Assembly (NCBI RefSeq): GCF_008360935.1
Contig: NZ_SRXO01000010.1
Coordinates: 183,515-247,514, forward strand
Origin: Siccirubricoccus phaeus
GTDB lineage: Bacteria > Pseudomonadota > Alphaproteobacteria > Acetobacterales > Acetobacteraceae
Direction of reading: 5' to 3'
DNA: 64,000 nucleotides
The position numbers were made by a program, and so were the translations under genes. Below, in pieces: positions 56,977 to 64,000 of the stretch. Below the pieces are notes generated by a model. The model was given only the letters and a program-made list of their open reading frames with translations. It was not told the origin of the DNA and did not search any database. How positions within the stretch are numbered: the first letter of the stretch is position 1; each line of letters opens with the position of its first letter.

Positions 56977-57100
56977 GCAAACCCCCTTGGCGTCGGCGCG
57001 CAGCCTGCCATATCCCCGCCGCGGCGTAAGCCGGGGGGCGCGGCCTTGCCACCGGGCCGGTCCCCCTGTCTCATGCGCCGGCCGGAGAAGGAGCTACAGC

Positions 57101-59410
57101 ATGGATGGCGGGTTCGGGCGGTTCGGCAGCGGCCAGAAGGTCAGGCGCATCGAGGACCGGCCCCTGGTGCAGGGCGCCGGCCAATTCACCGATGATATGA
57201 GCCTGCCCGGCCAGACCTGGCTGGTCTTTCTTCGCTCCCCCTACGCCCATGCCCGCATCGTCTCCATCGACCCTGGCCCGGCCCTGGCGCTGCCCGGCGT
57301 GGTGGCGGTGCTGACGGGCGAGGATGTGGAGGCCGCCGGGCTGAAGCGCCTTGGCGTTGCGCTGCCCTTCAAGAAGCCGGATGGCTCGCCGCTTTCTGCC
57401 CCGCCCCGCCCCGTCCTGGCGGTGGGGGAGGTGCGCTTCGCCGGCGAGGCGGTGGCGGCCATCATTGCCGAAAGCCCCGGCATCGCGCGCGATGCCGCCG
57501 AGCTGGTGGCGGTGGAGTATGAGGAGCTGCCCGCCGTCACCAATTTGCGCGAGGCCGCCGCCCCGGGCGCGCCGCCGGTCTGGCCGGAGGGCAACATCGT
57601 CGCCCAGACGCAGTATGGCGACCGGGAGAAGGCGGAGGCCGCCTTCGCTGCGGCGGCGCATACCGTCTCGCTGGACATCGTCAACCAGCGCCTGGCGCCG
57701 GTTTCCATGGAGCCGCGCGTGGTGCTGGCGGAGTATGATGCGGCGACGGACCGCATCACCCTTCGCATGAGCACCCAGATGCCCTCCGGCGCGCGCGACC
57801 AGCTCACCAAGGAAGTGCTGGACGTGCCGGTGGAGAAGGTGCGCGTGCTGGTCGGCGATGTCGGCGGCGGCTTCGGCATGAAGACCGGCCTCTACCCGGA
57901 GGATGCGGTGGTGGCCTTCGCCGCGAAGCAGGTGGGGCGGCCGGTGAAATGGGCCTCCACGCGGATGGAGGATTTCCTCTCCGCCCTGCATGGCCGCGAC
58001 ACGGACAGCCAGGTCTCCATGGCGCTGGATGCGAATGGCAAGGTGACGGCGCTGCGGGTGCGGACGCTGGCGAATATGGGCGGCTATACCCGCGCCTCGG
58101 GCGTCGCCATCCAGCTGCTGATCGGGCCCTGGGTCTCGACCAGCATCTACGACATCACCTGCATCGACTTCCAATTCACCGCGGTGCTGACCAATACCGC
58201 GCCGACCGGCCCCTATCGCGGCGCCGGACGGCCGGAGGCGATCTACATCATCGAGCGGCTGATGGATGCCGCCGCCCGCAAGACCGGGCTGGATCCGGCC
58301 GAGCTGCGCCGGCGCAACCAGATCGACCCGGCGCTGATGCCCTACACCAACGCCATGGGCCAGACCTATGACAGCGGCAGGTTCAACCAGGTGATGGAGC
58401 AGGGGCTGACGCTGGCGGATTGGGACGGCTTCGCCGCCCGCGCGGCGGAGAGCGCGAAGCGTGGCAAGCTGCGCGGCCGCGGCATCGCCACCTTCCTCGA
58501 ATGGACCGGTGGCAATGTGTTCGAGGAGCGCGTCACCGTCGCGGTGAAAGCCGAGGGTGAGATCGAGATCTACGCCACCACCCAGGCCATGGGCCAGGGC
58601 ATCGCCACCTCCTACGCCCAGCTCGCTTTCGATGTCTTCGGCGTGCCGCTGGAGAAGATCCGCATCGTGCTGGGCGACAGCGATCGCGGCACCGGCTTCG
58701 GCAGCGCCGGCTCGCGCTCGCTCTTCACCGCCGGCTCCGCGGTGAAGGTCGCCTCCGACCGCACCGTGGACAAGGCGAAGGAGCTGGCCTCGGAGGCGCT
58801 GGAGGCCGCGGCCGCCGATCTGGAATATGTCGCCGGCCAGGTGCGCGTCGCCGGCACGGACCGCGCCATCGGCATCTTCGAGCTGGCGGCGCAGCAGCCG
58901 GAGCGGCGGATCTTCATCGACAGCACCAGCAGCGTCTCCGGCCCTACCTGGCCGAATGGCTGCCATATCTGCGAGGTGGAGATCGACCCGGAGACCGGCG
59001 AGGTCGCCATCCCGATTTACGTCTCGGCCAATGATGCGGGGCGGGTGGTGAACCCGCTGATCGTCGAAGGCCAGATCGTCGGTGGCGCCGTGCAGGGGCT
59101 GGGCCAGGCGCTGATGGAGGCGGTGGTCTATGATCCGGAGACGGGCCAGCCCCTCTCCTCCACCTTCATGGACTACGCCATGCCGCGTGCCGATCTGGTG
59201 GCGGATTACGTCACGGCGCTGGACCAGAGCATTCCCTGCCAGACCAACCCGCTGGGCGTGAAGGGGGTGGGGGAGCTGGGCACCATCGGTGCGACGCCCG
59301 CCCTGGTGAATGCGGTGGCGGATGCGCTGGCCCGGGCCGGCAAACCGGCGGCGGCGGATGCGCTGCAGATGCCGCTGACGCCGCCGAAGGTCTGGGCGGC
59401 GCTGCAGTAG
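57101..59410 (+). CDS. Xanthine-dehydrogenase-family molybdopterin-binding subunit (large subunit)
   Basis: 769 residues from the ATG at 57101, preceded by GGAGAAGGAG; the frame stays open upstream, but that part shadows the amidase. An a/b-hammerhead domain (about 20-130) is followed by the cofactor domain with VGGGFGMKTG near 250, PYRGAGRPE near 370, and the catalytic Glu725 in KGVGELG. The CO-dehydrogenase active loop (AYxCSFR) is absent, so it is an aldehyde or N-heterocycle oxidising type. The usual small iron-sulfur and medium FAD subunit genes are not adjacent, which is unusual. Confidence 0.93.
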   Translation: MDGGFGRFGSGQKVRRIEDRPLVQGAGQFTDDMSLPGQTWLVFLRSPYAHARIVSIDPGPALALPGVVAVLTGEDVEAAGLKRLGVALPFKKPDGSPLSAPPRPVLAVGEVRFAGEAVAAIIAESPGIARDAAELVAVEYEELPAVTNLREAAAPGAPPVWPEGNIVAQTQYGDREKAEAAFAAAAHTVSLDIVNQRLAPVSMEPRVVLAEYDAATDRITLRMSTQMPSGARDQLTKEVLDVPVEKVRVLVGDVGGGFGMKTGLYPEDAVVAFAAKQVGRPVKWASTRMEDFLSALHGRDTDSQVSMALDANGKVTALRVRTLANMGGYTRASGVAIQLLIGPWVSTSIYDITCIDFQFTAVLTNTAPTGPYRGAGRPEAIYIIERLMDAAARKTGLDPAELRRRNQIDPALMPYTNAMGQTYDSGRFNQVMEQGLTLADWDGFAARAAESAKRGKLRGRGIATFLEWTGGNVFEERVTVAVKAEGEIEIYATTQAMGQGIATSYAQLAFDVFGVPLEKIRIVLGDSDRGTGFGSAGSRSLFTAGSAVKVASDRTVDKAKELASEALEAAAADLEYVAGQVRVAGTDRAIGIFELAAQQPERRIFIDSTSSVSGPTWPNGCHICEVEIDPETGEVAIPIYVSANDAGRVVNPLIVEGQIVGGAVQGLGQALMEAVVYDPETGQPLSSTFMDYAMPRADLVADYVTALDQSIPCQTNPLGVKGVGELGTIGATPALVNAVADALARAGKPAAADALQMPLTPPKVWAALQ

Positions 59411-59571
59411 CGAGGGAGGGCTCTGCCCTCCCTCGACCCTCCCGCAAAGGGTCGAAGGACCCTTTGAACCCTAGAGTCTGGCGCTTCGACCGACGGGTCC
59501 AGGACTCATGGTTTCCAAAGGCCCTTCGGCCTTTGGTGGGGGGAGTTTGAGGGGGGCAAAGCCCCCCTCAA
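59411..59571. repeat. Multi-hairpin intergenic repeat, copy A, between convergent genes
   Basis: Four perfect hairpins follow one another directly after the large-subunit stop. They are 59411-59435 (CGAGGGAGGG/CCCTCCCTCG), 59446-59465 (AAAGGGTC/GACCCTTT), 59515-59536 (CCAAAGGCC/GGCCTTTGG) and 59547-59571 (TTGAGGGGGGC/GCCCCCCTCAA). The middle part, including GACTCATGGTTTCC, recurs at 63931-64000. It probably stops transcription from both sides, as the next gene on the minus strand ends at 59574. Confidence 0.7.
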
Positions 59572-59573
59572 GA

Positions 59574-61289
59574 TCAGCGCCCCGCGCGCACCAGCTTGCC
59601 CGGCAGCGCGCCCGTATGCGCGCCATTCTCGAACACCGGCACGCCGGAGACGAAGGTGGCCTTGTAGCCGCTCACCTGCTGCACCAGCCGCCGGCCGCCG
59701 GCCGGCAGGTCGTACACCACTTCCGGCTTCTGCACCCGCAGCCCGTTGAAGTCGATGACGTTCACATCAGCCTTCTTGCCCACTTCCAGCGTGCCGCGGT
59801 CGTTCAGGCCGAAGAACTTCGCCGTCTCGCTGGTTTGCCGCTTCACCACGAATTCCAGCGGCAGGCGCGGCCCGCGGGTGCGGTCGCGGACCCAGTGGAT
59901 CAGCATCCAGGTCGGCATGCCGGCGTCGAGGATGGAGGAGCAATGCGCCCCGCCATCGCTCAGCCCCAGCACCGTCGCGTCATCCGTCAGCATGCTGCGG
60001 GTGACTTCCAGGTCCGCGACGTTGTAGCCGGTGACCGGGAAGAAGATCAGGTTGGCCGGATCCTCCGCGATGTAGTCATAGGCCACCTCATCCGGCGTGC
60101 GGCCCTCCCGCTGCGCGATCGCCGCGATGCTCTCGCTCTCCGCCGGCTCGTAATTCGGCGGGTTGCCCAGCTTGAACATGCGGTGCCAGCGGCGGACGAT
60201 GTGCTGGCGGAACTGGCTGAGCCGGTTCAGCAGCTCCCCGGAGGGCGTGTCGGCCAGCACCTCGGCGCGCACCGCCGGATCCTGCAGGCGCTTCATCCGC
60301 TCGGCGATCGGCAGTTGCAGCAGGCGCTGGTAGCTGGGGCGGATGCTGAAGGGGTTCAGCGCGGTATCGGCGCCCAGCATCACGCCCACCGGGCGGCCCG
60401 GCACCTGCGCCGTCACCATGGCGCCGGCGGCGCGGGCGGCGCGCACGCCATCCATCAGCCGCTTCCAGCGCTGGTCATCGGTCGGCCGGTCGGTCAGCAG
60501 GAACCAGACCGGGCGGCCAGTTTCCTTGCCGAGCTGCGTCATCCAGGCGAGCTCGCTTTCCTCGATGTCGAAGTCGCTGTTCATCCCGAAGGCGCCGTAG
60601 CCCACCTTGCCCAGGGCGCGGCCGATGCCCATCAGCTCCTCGATCTCCGAGTAGCGGCTGGGCACCATGCCGCCGGTCGGCGTCTTGTGGCTGTTGGTGC
60701 GGCTGGTGGTGAAGCCGAAGGCGCCGGCCTTCATGCCCTCCAGCGTCAGCCTGTGCATCTCCGCGATGTCGTCGGCGGTCGCCGCTTCCAGCTTGATGGC
60801 GCGCTCGCCCATCACATAGACGCGCAGCGGGTGGTGCGGGATCTGCGCACCGATATCGATGGTGCGCTGCATGCCATCCAGCGCGTCCAGATAGTCGGGG
60901 AAGCTTTCCCAATTCCATTTGAGGCCCTCGGCCAGGGCGATGCCGGGGATTTCCTCGATGGATTCCATCAGCCCGATCAGCTCGGCATGGTCCTTCCGCC
61001 GCACCGGCGCGAAGCCGACGCCGCAATTGCCGAAGAGGATGGTGGTGACGCCATGCCAGGAGGAAGGGGCGAGGACCGGGTCCCAGGTCGCTTGGCCGTC
61101 ATAATGCGTATGCGCATCGACCCAGCCCGGTGTCACGATCAGCCCGCTGGCGTCGATCTCCCGCTTGCCCGGGCCGGCCTTGCCGCCGACCTGGGCGATG
61201 CGGTCGCCGTCCAGGGCGATATCGCCGGTGAAGCCCGGCTTGCCCGTGCCGTCGATGATGGTGCCGCCGCGGATGACGGTGCTGTGCAT
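59574..61289 (-). CDS. Amidohydrolase, N-acyl-D-amino-acid deacylase-like
   Basis: 571 residues of the metal-dependent amidohydrolase superfamily, D-aminoacylase type. It starts HSTVIRGGTIIDGTGKPGF, has the metal motif GWVDAHTHYDGQ with His60 and His62, FGNCGVGFAPV, GFTTSRTNSH, and the C-terminal LGLSDGGAHCSSILDAG with the metal-ligand Asp. ADVNVIDFNGL marks the small beta domain near the end. Full length for the family. Hydrolyses an N-acyl amino acid or a related amide. It ends at a multi-hairpin repeat shared with the convergent gene. Confidence 0.94.
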   Translation of the reverse strand: MHSTVIRGGTIIDGTGKPGFTGDIALDGDRIAQVGGKAGPGKREIDASGLIVTPGWVDAHTHYDGQATWDPVLAPSSWHGVTTILFGNCGVGFAPVRRKDHAELIGLMESIEEIPGIALAEGLKWNWESFPDYLDALDGMQRTIDIGAQIPHHPLRVYVMGERAIKLEAATADDIAEMHRLTLEGMKAGAFGFTTSRTNSHKTPTGGMVPSRYSEIEELMGIGRALGKVGYGAFGMNSDFDIEESELAWMTQLGKETGRPVWFLLTDRPTDDQRWKRLMDGVRAARAAGAMVTAQVPGRPVGVMLGADTALNPFSIRPSYQRLLQLPIAERMKRLQDPAVRAEVLADTPSGELLNRLSQFRQHIVRRWHRMFKLGNPPNYEPAESESIAAIAQREGRTPDEVAYDYIAEDPANLIFFPVTGYNVADLEVTRSMLTDDATVLGLSDGGAHCSSILDAGMPTWMLIHWVRDRTRGPRLPLEFVVKRQTSETAKFFGLNDRGTLEVGKKADVNVIDFNGLRVQKPEVVYDLPAGGRRLVQQVSGYKATFVSGVPVFENGAHTGALPGKLVRAGR

Positions 61290-61513
61290 GGCCCGTTTCC
61301 CTCTTTCTCAGCTTGGCGGGGATTGAAGGCCCTTTGTCCGGTGTTGGTCAAGCGACCGAACAATGCCGCTTCCTTTCCCGCTGCGCGGGGGAGGGAAGGG
61401 GCAAGGGTGTCGCGCCGCTGACGGCCTGGTCAAGGGGGCGGCCCTGGCGGCTAAGCCCTTATCCCGGGCCGAGTTCCCCCCAAACCTACCCACCCGCGGA
61501 GCGGTGCCTCCGC

Positions 61514-62152
61514 TCAGCTCAGCGGCACGGCCACACGGGTGGCGTAGGGGACGCGCGCCCGCAGCCTGGCGTACCAGGCGGCCAGGTTCGGCAGCTCCGG
61601 CCGGTCGATCGGCAAGGCGAACCAGCGATGCAGGAAGCCGCCCATCGCCATGTCGGCAATGCTGAAGGCGCCCGCCACATGGGTGCGCCCCTCCAATTGC
61701 AGCTCGACGATCCCCCACAGCCGCGCCGCCGCGTCCCGCGCCTTCGCCACCGCCGCCATGTCCCGCGCCGCCTCCGGCGTGCGGACCAGCCCCCAGAAGA
61801 CGATCCGCATCGGCTCGTTCAGGGAGGCGATGGTCCAATCCATCCAGCGTTCCACATCCGCCCGGGCTTCCGGCGCCTCCGGGTAGAAGGCGTTGCCGCC
61901 CGGCTGGGTGCGGCAGAGGTAGCGGAGAATCGCGTGGCTCTCCCACAGCGTGTAGCCATGCGGCATCACCAGCGTCGGCACGGTGGCGTTGGGGTTCATC
62001 GCCGCATAGTCGGGGTCCCGCGTGCGGCCGAATTCGCCGCCCGCCTCGATCCGCTCGAAGGGAATGGCGAGTTCGTCCAGCAGCCACAGAACCTTCATCA
62101 CGTTGACCGAATTCGCCCGGCCCCAGACCGTCAGCATCCGTGGCGCGCTCAT
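61514..62152 (-). CDS. Glutathione S-transferase family protein (downstream copy)
   Basis: 212 residues from the ATG at 62152, which overlaps the upstream gst stop by 4 bp. The N-terminal thioredoxin-like domain has WGRANSVNVMKVLWLLDELA with the probable active-site Ser, NPNATVPTLV, and LWESHAILRYL that binds the gamma-glutamyl part. The helical C-terminal domain has FSIADMAMGGFLHRWFALP. It is a theta/beta-like GST. Closely similar to its neighbour, the pair probably arose by tandem duplication and are translated together. Confidence 0.92.
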   Translation of the reverse strand: MSAPRMLTVWGRANSVNVMKVLWLLDELAIPFERIEAGGEFGRTRDPDYAAMNPNATVPTLVMPHGYTLWESHAILRYLCRTQPGGNAFYPEAPEARADVERWMDWTIASLNEPMRIVFWGLVRTPEAARDMAAVAKARDAAARLWGIVELQLEGRTHVAGAFSIADMAMGGFLHRWFALPIDRPELPNLAAWYARLRARVPYATRVAVPLS

Positions 62153-62775
62153 GCCAGCTCTCCGGCGCAATGGGTGACGAAGCCGGGATGCTCGGCCTTC
62201 AGCCGTTCATACCAGGCTTCCAGCCGCGCCAGCTCCGGGCGCGCGATAGGCAGGGCGAACCAGCGGTGCAGGTAGGGCCCCAGCACGATATCGGCCAGGG
62301 AGAAGCCGCCGGCGACATGGCGCTTGCCCTCAAGCTGCTTGTCCACGATGCCCCAGAGCCCCGCCGCTTCCTCCAGCGCCCTGGCGATGGCGGCCTGGTT
62401 GCGCTGCGCCTCCGGCGTGCGGGTCAGGCCCAGGAAGAGCGTGCCCATCGGCGGGTTGAGGAAGGCGAGCTGCCAATCCATCCAGCGCTCCACATCGCCG
62501 CGCGCCTTGGGGGCGGTGGGATGGATGGGGTCACCCGGGGCACGCGTCGCCACCAGGTAGCGGAGGATGGAATTGCTCTCCCACAGCGAATAGCCATCCT
62601 CCTCCTCGATGGTCGGCACCCGGCTGTTCGGGTTCATCGCCAAGTAGAAGGGCTCCGTTGTGCGGCCATACTCGCCGCCGACATCGATGCGTTCATAGGG
62701 AATCGACAGCTCCTCGCAGAGCCAGAGCACCTTCATGACATTGCTGGAACTGGCGCGCCCCCAGATTTTCAGCAT
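62149..62775 (-). CDS. Glutathione S-transferase family protein (upstream copy)
   Basis: 208 residues from the ATG at 62775 with a GAGGAGGAACC site. It opens LKIWGRASSSNVMKVLWLCE, then NPNSRVPTIEEEDG and LWESNSILRYL, and ends with FSLADIVLGPYLHRWFALPI. The alignment with the downstream copy is obvious by eye along the full length but not identical. The pair could act as a heterodimer or use different electrophiles; unknown. Divergent from dsbB with about 95 bp between. Confidence 0.92.
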   Translation of the reverse strand: MLKIWGRASSSNVMKVLWLCEELSIPYERIDVGGEYGRTTEPFYLAMNPNSRVPTIEEEDGYSLWESNSILRYLVATRAPGDPIHPTAPKARGDVERWMDWQLAFLNPPMGTLFLGLTRTPEAQRNQAAIARALEEAAGLWGIVDKQLEGKRHVAGGFSLADIVLGPYLHRWFALPIARPELARLEAWYERLKAEHPGFVTHCAGELA

Positions 62776-62869
62776 GGGTTCCTCCTCTCCTCCGTCCGGG
62801 CGGCAGCCTATGGGGCATGGTTCCGCGGGTCCAGTTGCGCGGCGCCGCGCCCGGGGCGAAACAGGGTGC

Positions 62870-63346
62870 ATGTTCGGCATGATCAGACTCGCCCTGCTCG
62901 CCGCCGCGGCGCCGCTCTTCGCTTGGGCCAGCGAGGGGCTGTTCGGCCTCGCCCCCTGCGAGCTCTGCCTGTGGCAGCGCTGGCCCTATGCGGTGGCGGC
63001 GGCGCTGGCGCTGGCGGCGGCGGTGTTCCGCCGGGCAAGGGTGCTGTTCGGTGGGCTGGCGATTGCGGCGGTGCTGGCCTCGGGCGCCATCGGCGCCTTT
63101 CATGTGGGGGTGGAGCAGGGCTGGTGGCCCTCGCCCCTGGCGGGATGCCAGGCGCCGCGGGCCGTGCCGGGCGCCAGCGTGGAGGATATGCTGCGCAGCC
63201 TGGCCCCGGCGCCGACCAAGCCTTGCGATGCGCCGACCTATCTGGTGCCCGGCCTGCCGATCTCCATGGCGGGGATGAACGTTCTTTATGCCCTTGGCCT
63301 GGCCGCGGCCGGGCTGGCCTGGCTGCGGAGGGGAACCCGCATATGA
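62870..63346 (+). CDS. dsbB: Disulfide bond formation protein B (DsbB family)
   Basis: 158 residues, four-helix inner-membrane quinone reductase that reoxidises DsbA. The first redox pair is Cys30-Glu-Leu-Cys33 in APCELCLWQRWPY, and the second is Cys93 and Cys119 in the second periplasmic loop (AGCQAP and TKPCDAP). Hydrophobic segments lie near 5-20, 38-54, 58-78 and 134-152. The ATG at 62870 or one three codons later could be used. It overlaps coq7 by 4 bp, which links quinone-dependent disulfide formation with ubiquinone synthesis. Gene name by family resemblance. Confidence 0.9.
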   Translation: MFGMIRLALLAAAAPLFAWASEGLFGLAPCELCLWQRWPYAVAAALALAAAVFRRARVLFGGLAIAAVLASGAIGAFHVGVEQGWWPSPLAGCQAPRAVPGASVEDMLRSLAPAPTKPCDAPTYLVPGLPISMAGMNVLYALGLAAAGLAWLRRGTRI

Positions 63347-63891
63347 GCACGACACCACGCCGCCTGCCCGGCGACCCGACGCCGCGCGAGCAGGTGGCGC
63401 GCACCATCCGCGTGGACCATGCCGGCGAATATGGGGCGAAGCGGATCTATCAGGGCCAGCTCGCCATGCTGCGCGGCACGCGGCATGAGGCGCTGATCCG
63501 CCACATGCAGGCGCAGGAGCAGGAGCATCTGGACACCTTCTCGCGGCTGATCGCGGAGCGCAGGGTGCGCCCCACGGCGCTGCTGCCCTTCTGGCATGTG
63601 GCGGGCTTCGCGCTGGGGGCCGCGACGGCGGCGCTGGGCTACCGCGCGGCGATGGCCTGCACCGTGGCGGTGGAGGAAGCGATCGACGAGCACTACCAGG
63701 CACAGGAAGCGGCGCTGGGCGAGGATGAGGCGGCGCTGAAGGCACATATCGCGAAGTTCCGCGCGGAGGAGCTGGAGCATCGCGATATCGGGCTGCAGAA
63801 CGAGGCGGAGCAGGCGCCCGCTTATCGGCTGCTGAGCGCGGCGATCAAGGCGGGGTGCAAGGTGGCGATCAAGGTCGCGGAGCGGGTGTGA
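63343..63891 (+). CDS. coq7: Demethoxyubiquinone hydroxylase (Coq7 family)
   Basis: 182 residues from the ATG at 63343, which overlaps the dsbB stop; the longer frame upstream shadows other genes. Coq7 is a di-iron enzyme that hydroxylates C6 of demethoxyubiquinone. Iron ligands are visible: Glu29 in DHAGEYGA, Glu59/His62 in QEQEH, Glu111 or Glu112 in AVEEAIDEHY, and Glu143/His146 in EELEHRDIG. The first-helix start REQVARTIRVDHAGE is typical. It is the short bacterial form, without a mitochondrial leader. The gene is followed directly by a hairpin repeat. Confidence 0.94.
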   Translation: MSTTPRRLPGDPTPREQVARTIRVDHAGEYGAKRIYQGQLAMLRGTRHEALIRHMQAQEQEHLDTFSRLIAERRVRPTALLPFWHVAGFALGAATAALGYRAAMACTVAVEEAIDEHYQAQEAALGEDEAALKAHIAKFRAEELEHRDIGLQNEAEQAPAYRLLSAAIKAGCKVAIKVAERV

Positions 63892-64000
63892 TTGAGGGGG
63901 AGCTCTGCTCCCCCTCAAACTCCCCCTCGCAAAGGGCCGAAGGGCCCTTTGAACCCTTGAGTCTCGACCCGACGGTCGAGACGCCAAACTCATGGTTTCC
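63892..64000. repeat. Multi-hairpin intergenic repeat, copy B (runs to window end)
   Basis: It begins right after the coq7 stop with a perfect 12-bp hairpin TTGAGGGGGAGC/GCTCCCCCTCAA (63892-63918, loop TCT). Then come AAAGGGCC/GGCCCTTT (63931-63950) and GTCTCGACC/GGTCGAGAC (63961-63982). The end CTCATGGTTTCC matches copy A at 59505-59516. The element may continue past the window. The first hairpin should work as a terminator for dsbB-coq7. Confidence 0.7.

Noticed and set aside
57101..59410. CO dehydrogenase large subunit (CoxL)
   Set aside because: The CoxL active-site loop with Cys (AYxCSFR) is not present and no coxM/coxS genes are adjacent.

Overview
The window is very GC-rich DNA of one uniform style: dense, short-spaced operons with many 4-bp ATGA/GTGA overlaps. 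It looks like a chromosomal stretch of an alphaproteobacterium, most likely an Acetobacteraceae/Roseomonas-type soil or water heterotroph. Reasons: several orphan Bug-type (tripartite tricarboxylate) receptors, liv-type and pot-type importers joined to hydantoinase/oxoprolinase genes, a Coq7 ubiquinone enzyme, and a lipid-type pigment cluster. No rRNA, tRNA, CRISPR array, phage or IS element was seen. The taxonomic call is inference.

Layout. (1) 1-2.5 kb: end of a luciferase-type flavin oxidoreductase, an HSL-type hydrolase and a Bug receptor. (2) 3.1-14.2 kb: one long operon with a liv-type ABC importer (binding protein, two permeases, two ATPases), a crotonase-like protein, a HyuA/HyuB pair, a sugar-nucleotide-epimerase-like protein and an SDR. 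(3) 14.4-17.4 kb: a CHAT-domain protease with a small membrane partner of unknown function, the best candidate for an undescribed system. (4) 17.4-25.1 kb: a pot-type ABC importer and a second HyuA/HyuB pair, preceded by a near-consensus sigma-54 promoter. (5) 25.1-31.6 kb: a DUF899 protein, then a pot-type importer wrapped around a RutA-type pyrimidine monooxygenase. (6) 31.9-33.8 kb: three small or medium lipoprotein-like genes.

(7) 34.0-50.4 kb: an aryl-polyene/xanthomonadin-like cluster. It has a ketoreductase, two dehydratases, one complete ketosynthase and one chain-length-factor-like protein, ACP, AMP ligase, LolA-like carrier, MMPL exporter, acyltransferases, glycosyltransferase, methyltransferases, MipA/OmpV porin, polysaccharide deacetylase and a halogenase-like flavoprotein. 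Together these would build a polyunsaturated acyl chain on ACP, decorate it and move it to the outer membrane. (8) 50.7-53 kb: two divergent Bug receptors. (9) 53.2-63.9 kb: a bifunctional beta-oxidation enzyme, an amidase, a lone molybdenum-hydroxylase large subunit, an N-acyl-D-amino-acid deacylase-like amidohydrolase, two tandem glutathione transferases, DsbB and Coq7.

Two dispersed repeat families lie between genes. One is a ~98-bp element present as an inverted pair at 33.84 and 41.07 kb; the second copy supplies the first codons of an acyltransferase ORF. The other is a multi-hairpin element after the genes ending at 59.41 and 63.89 kb.
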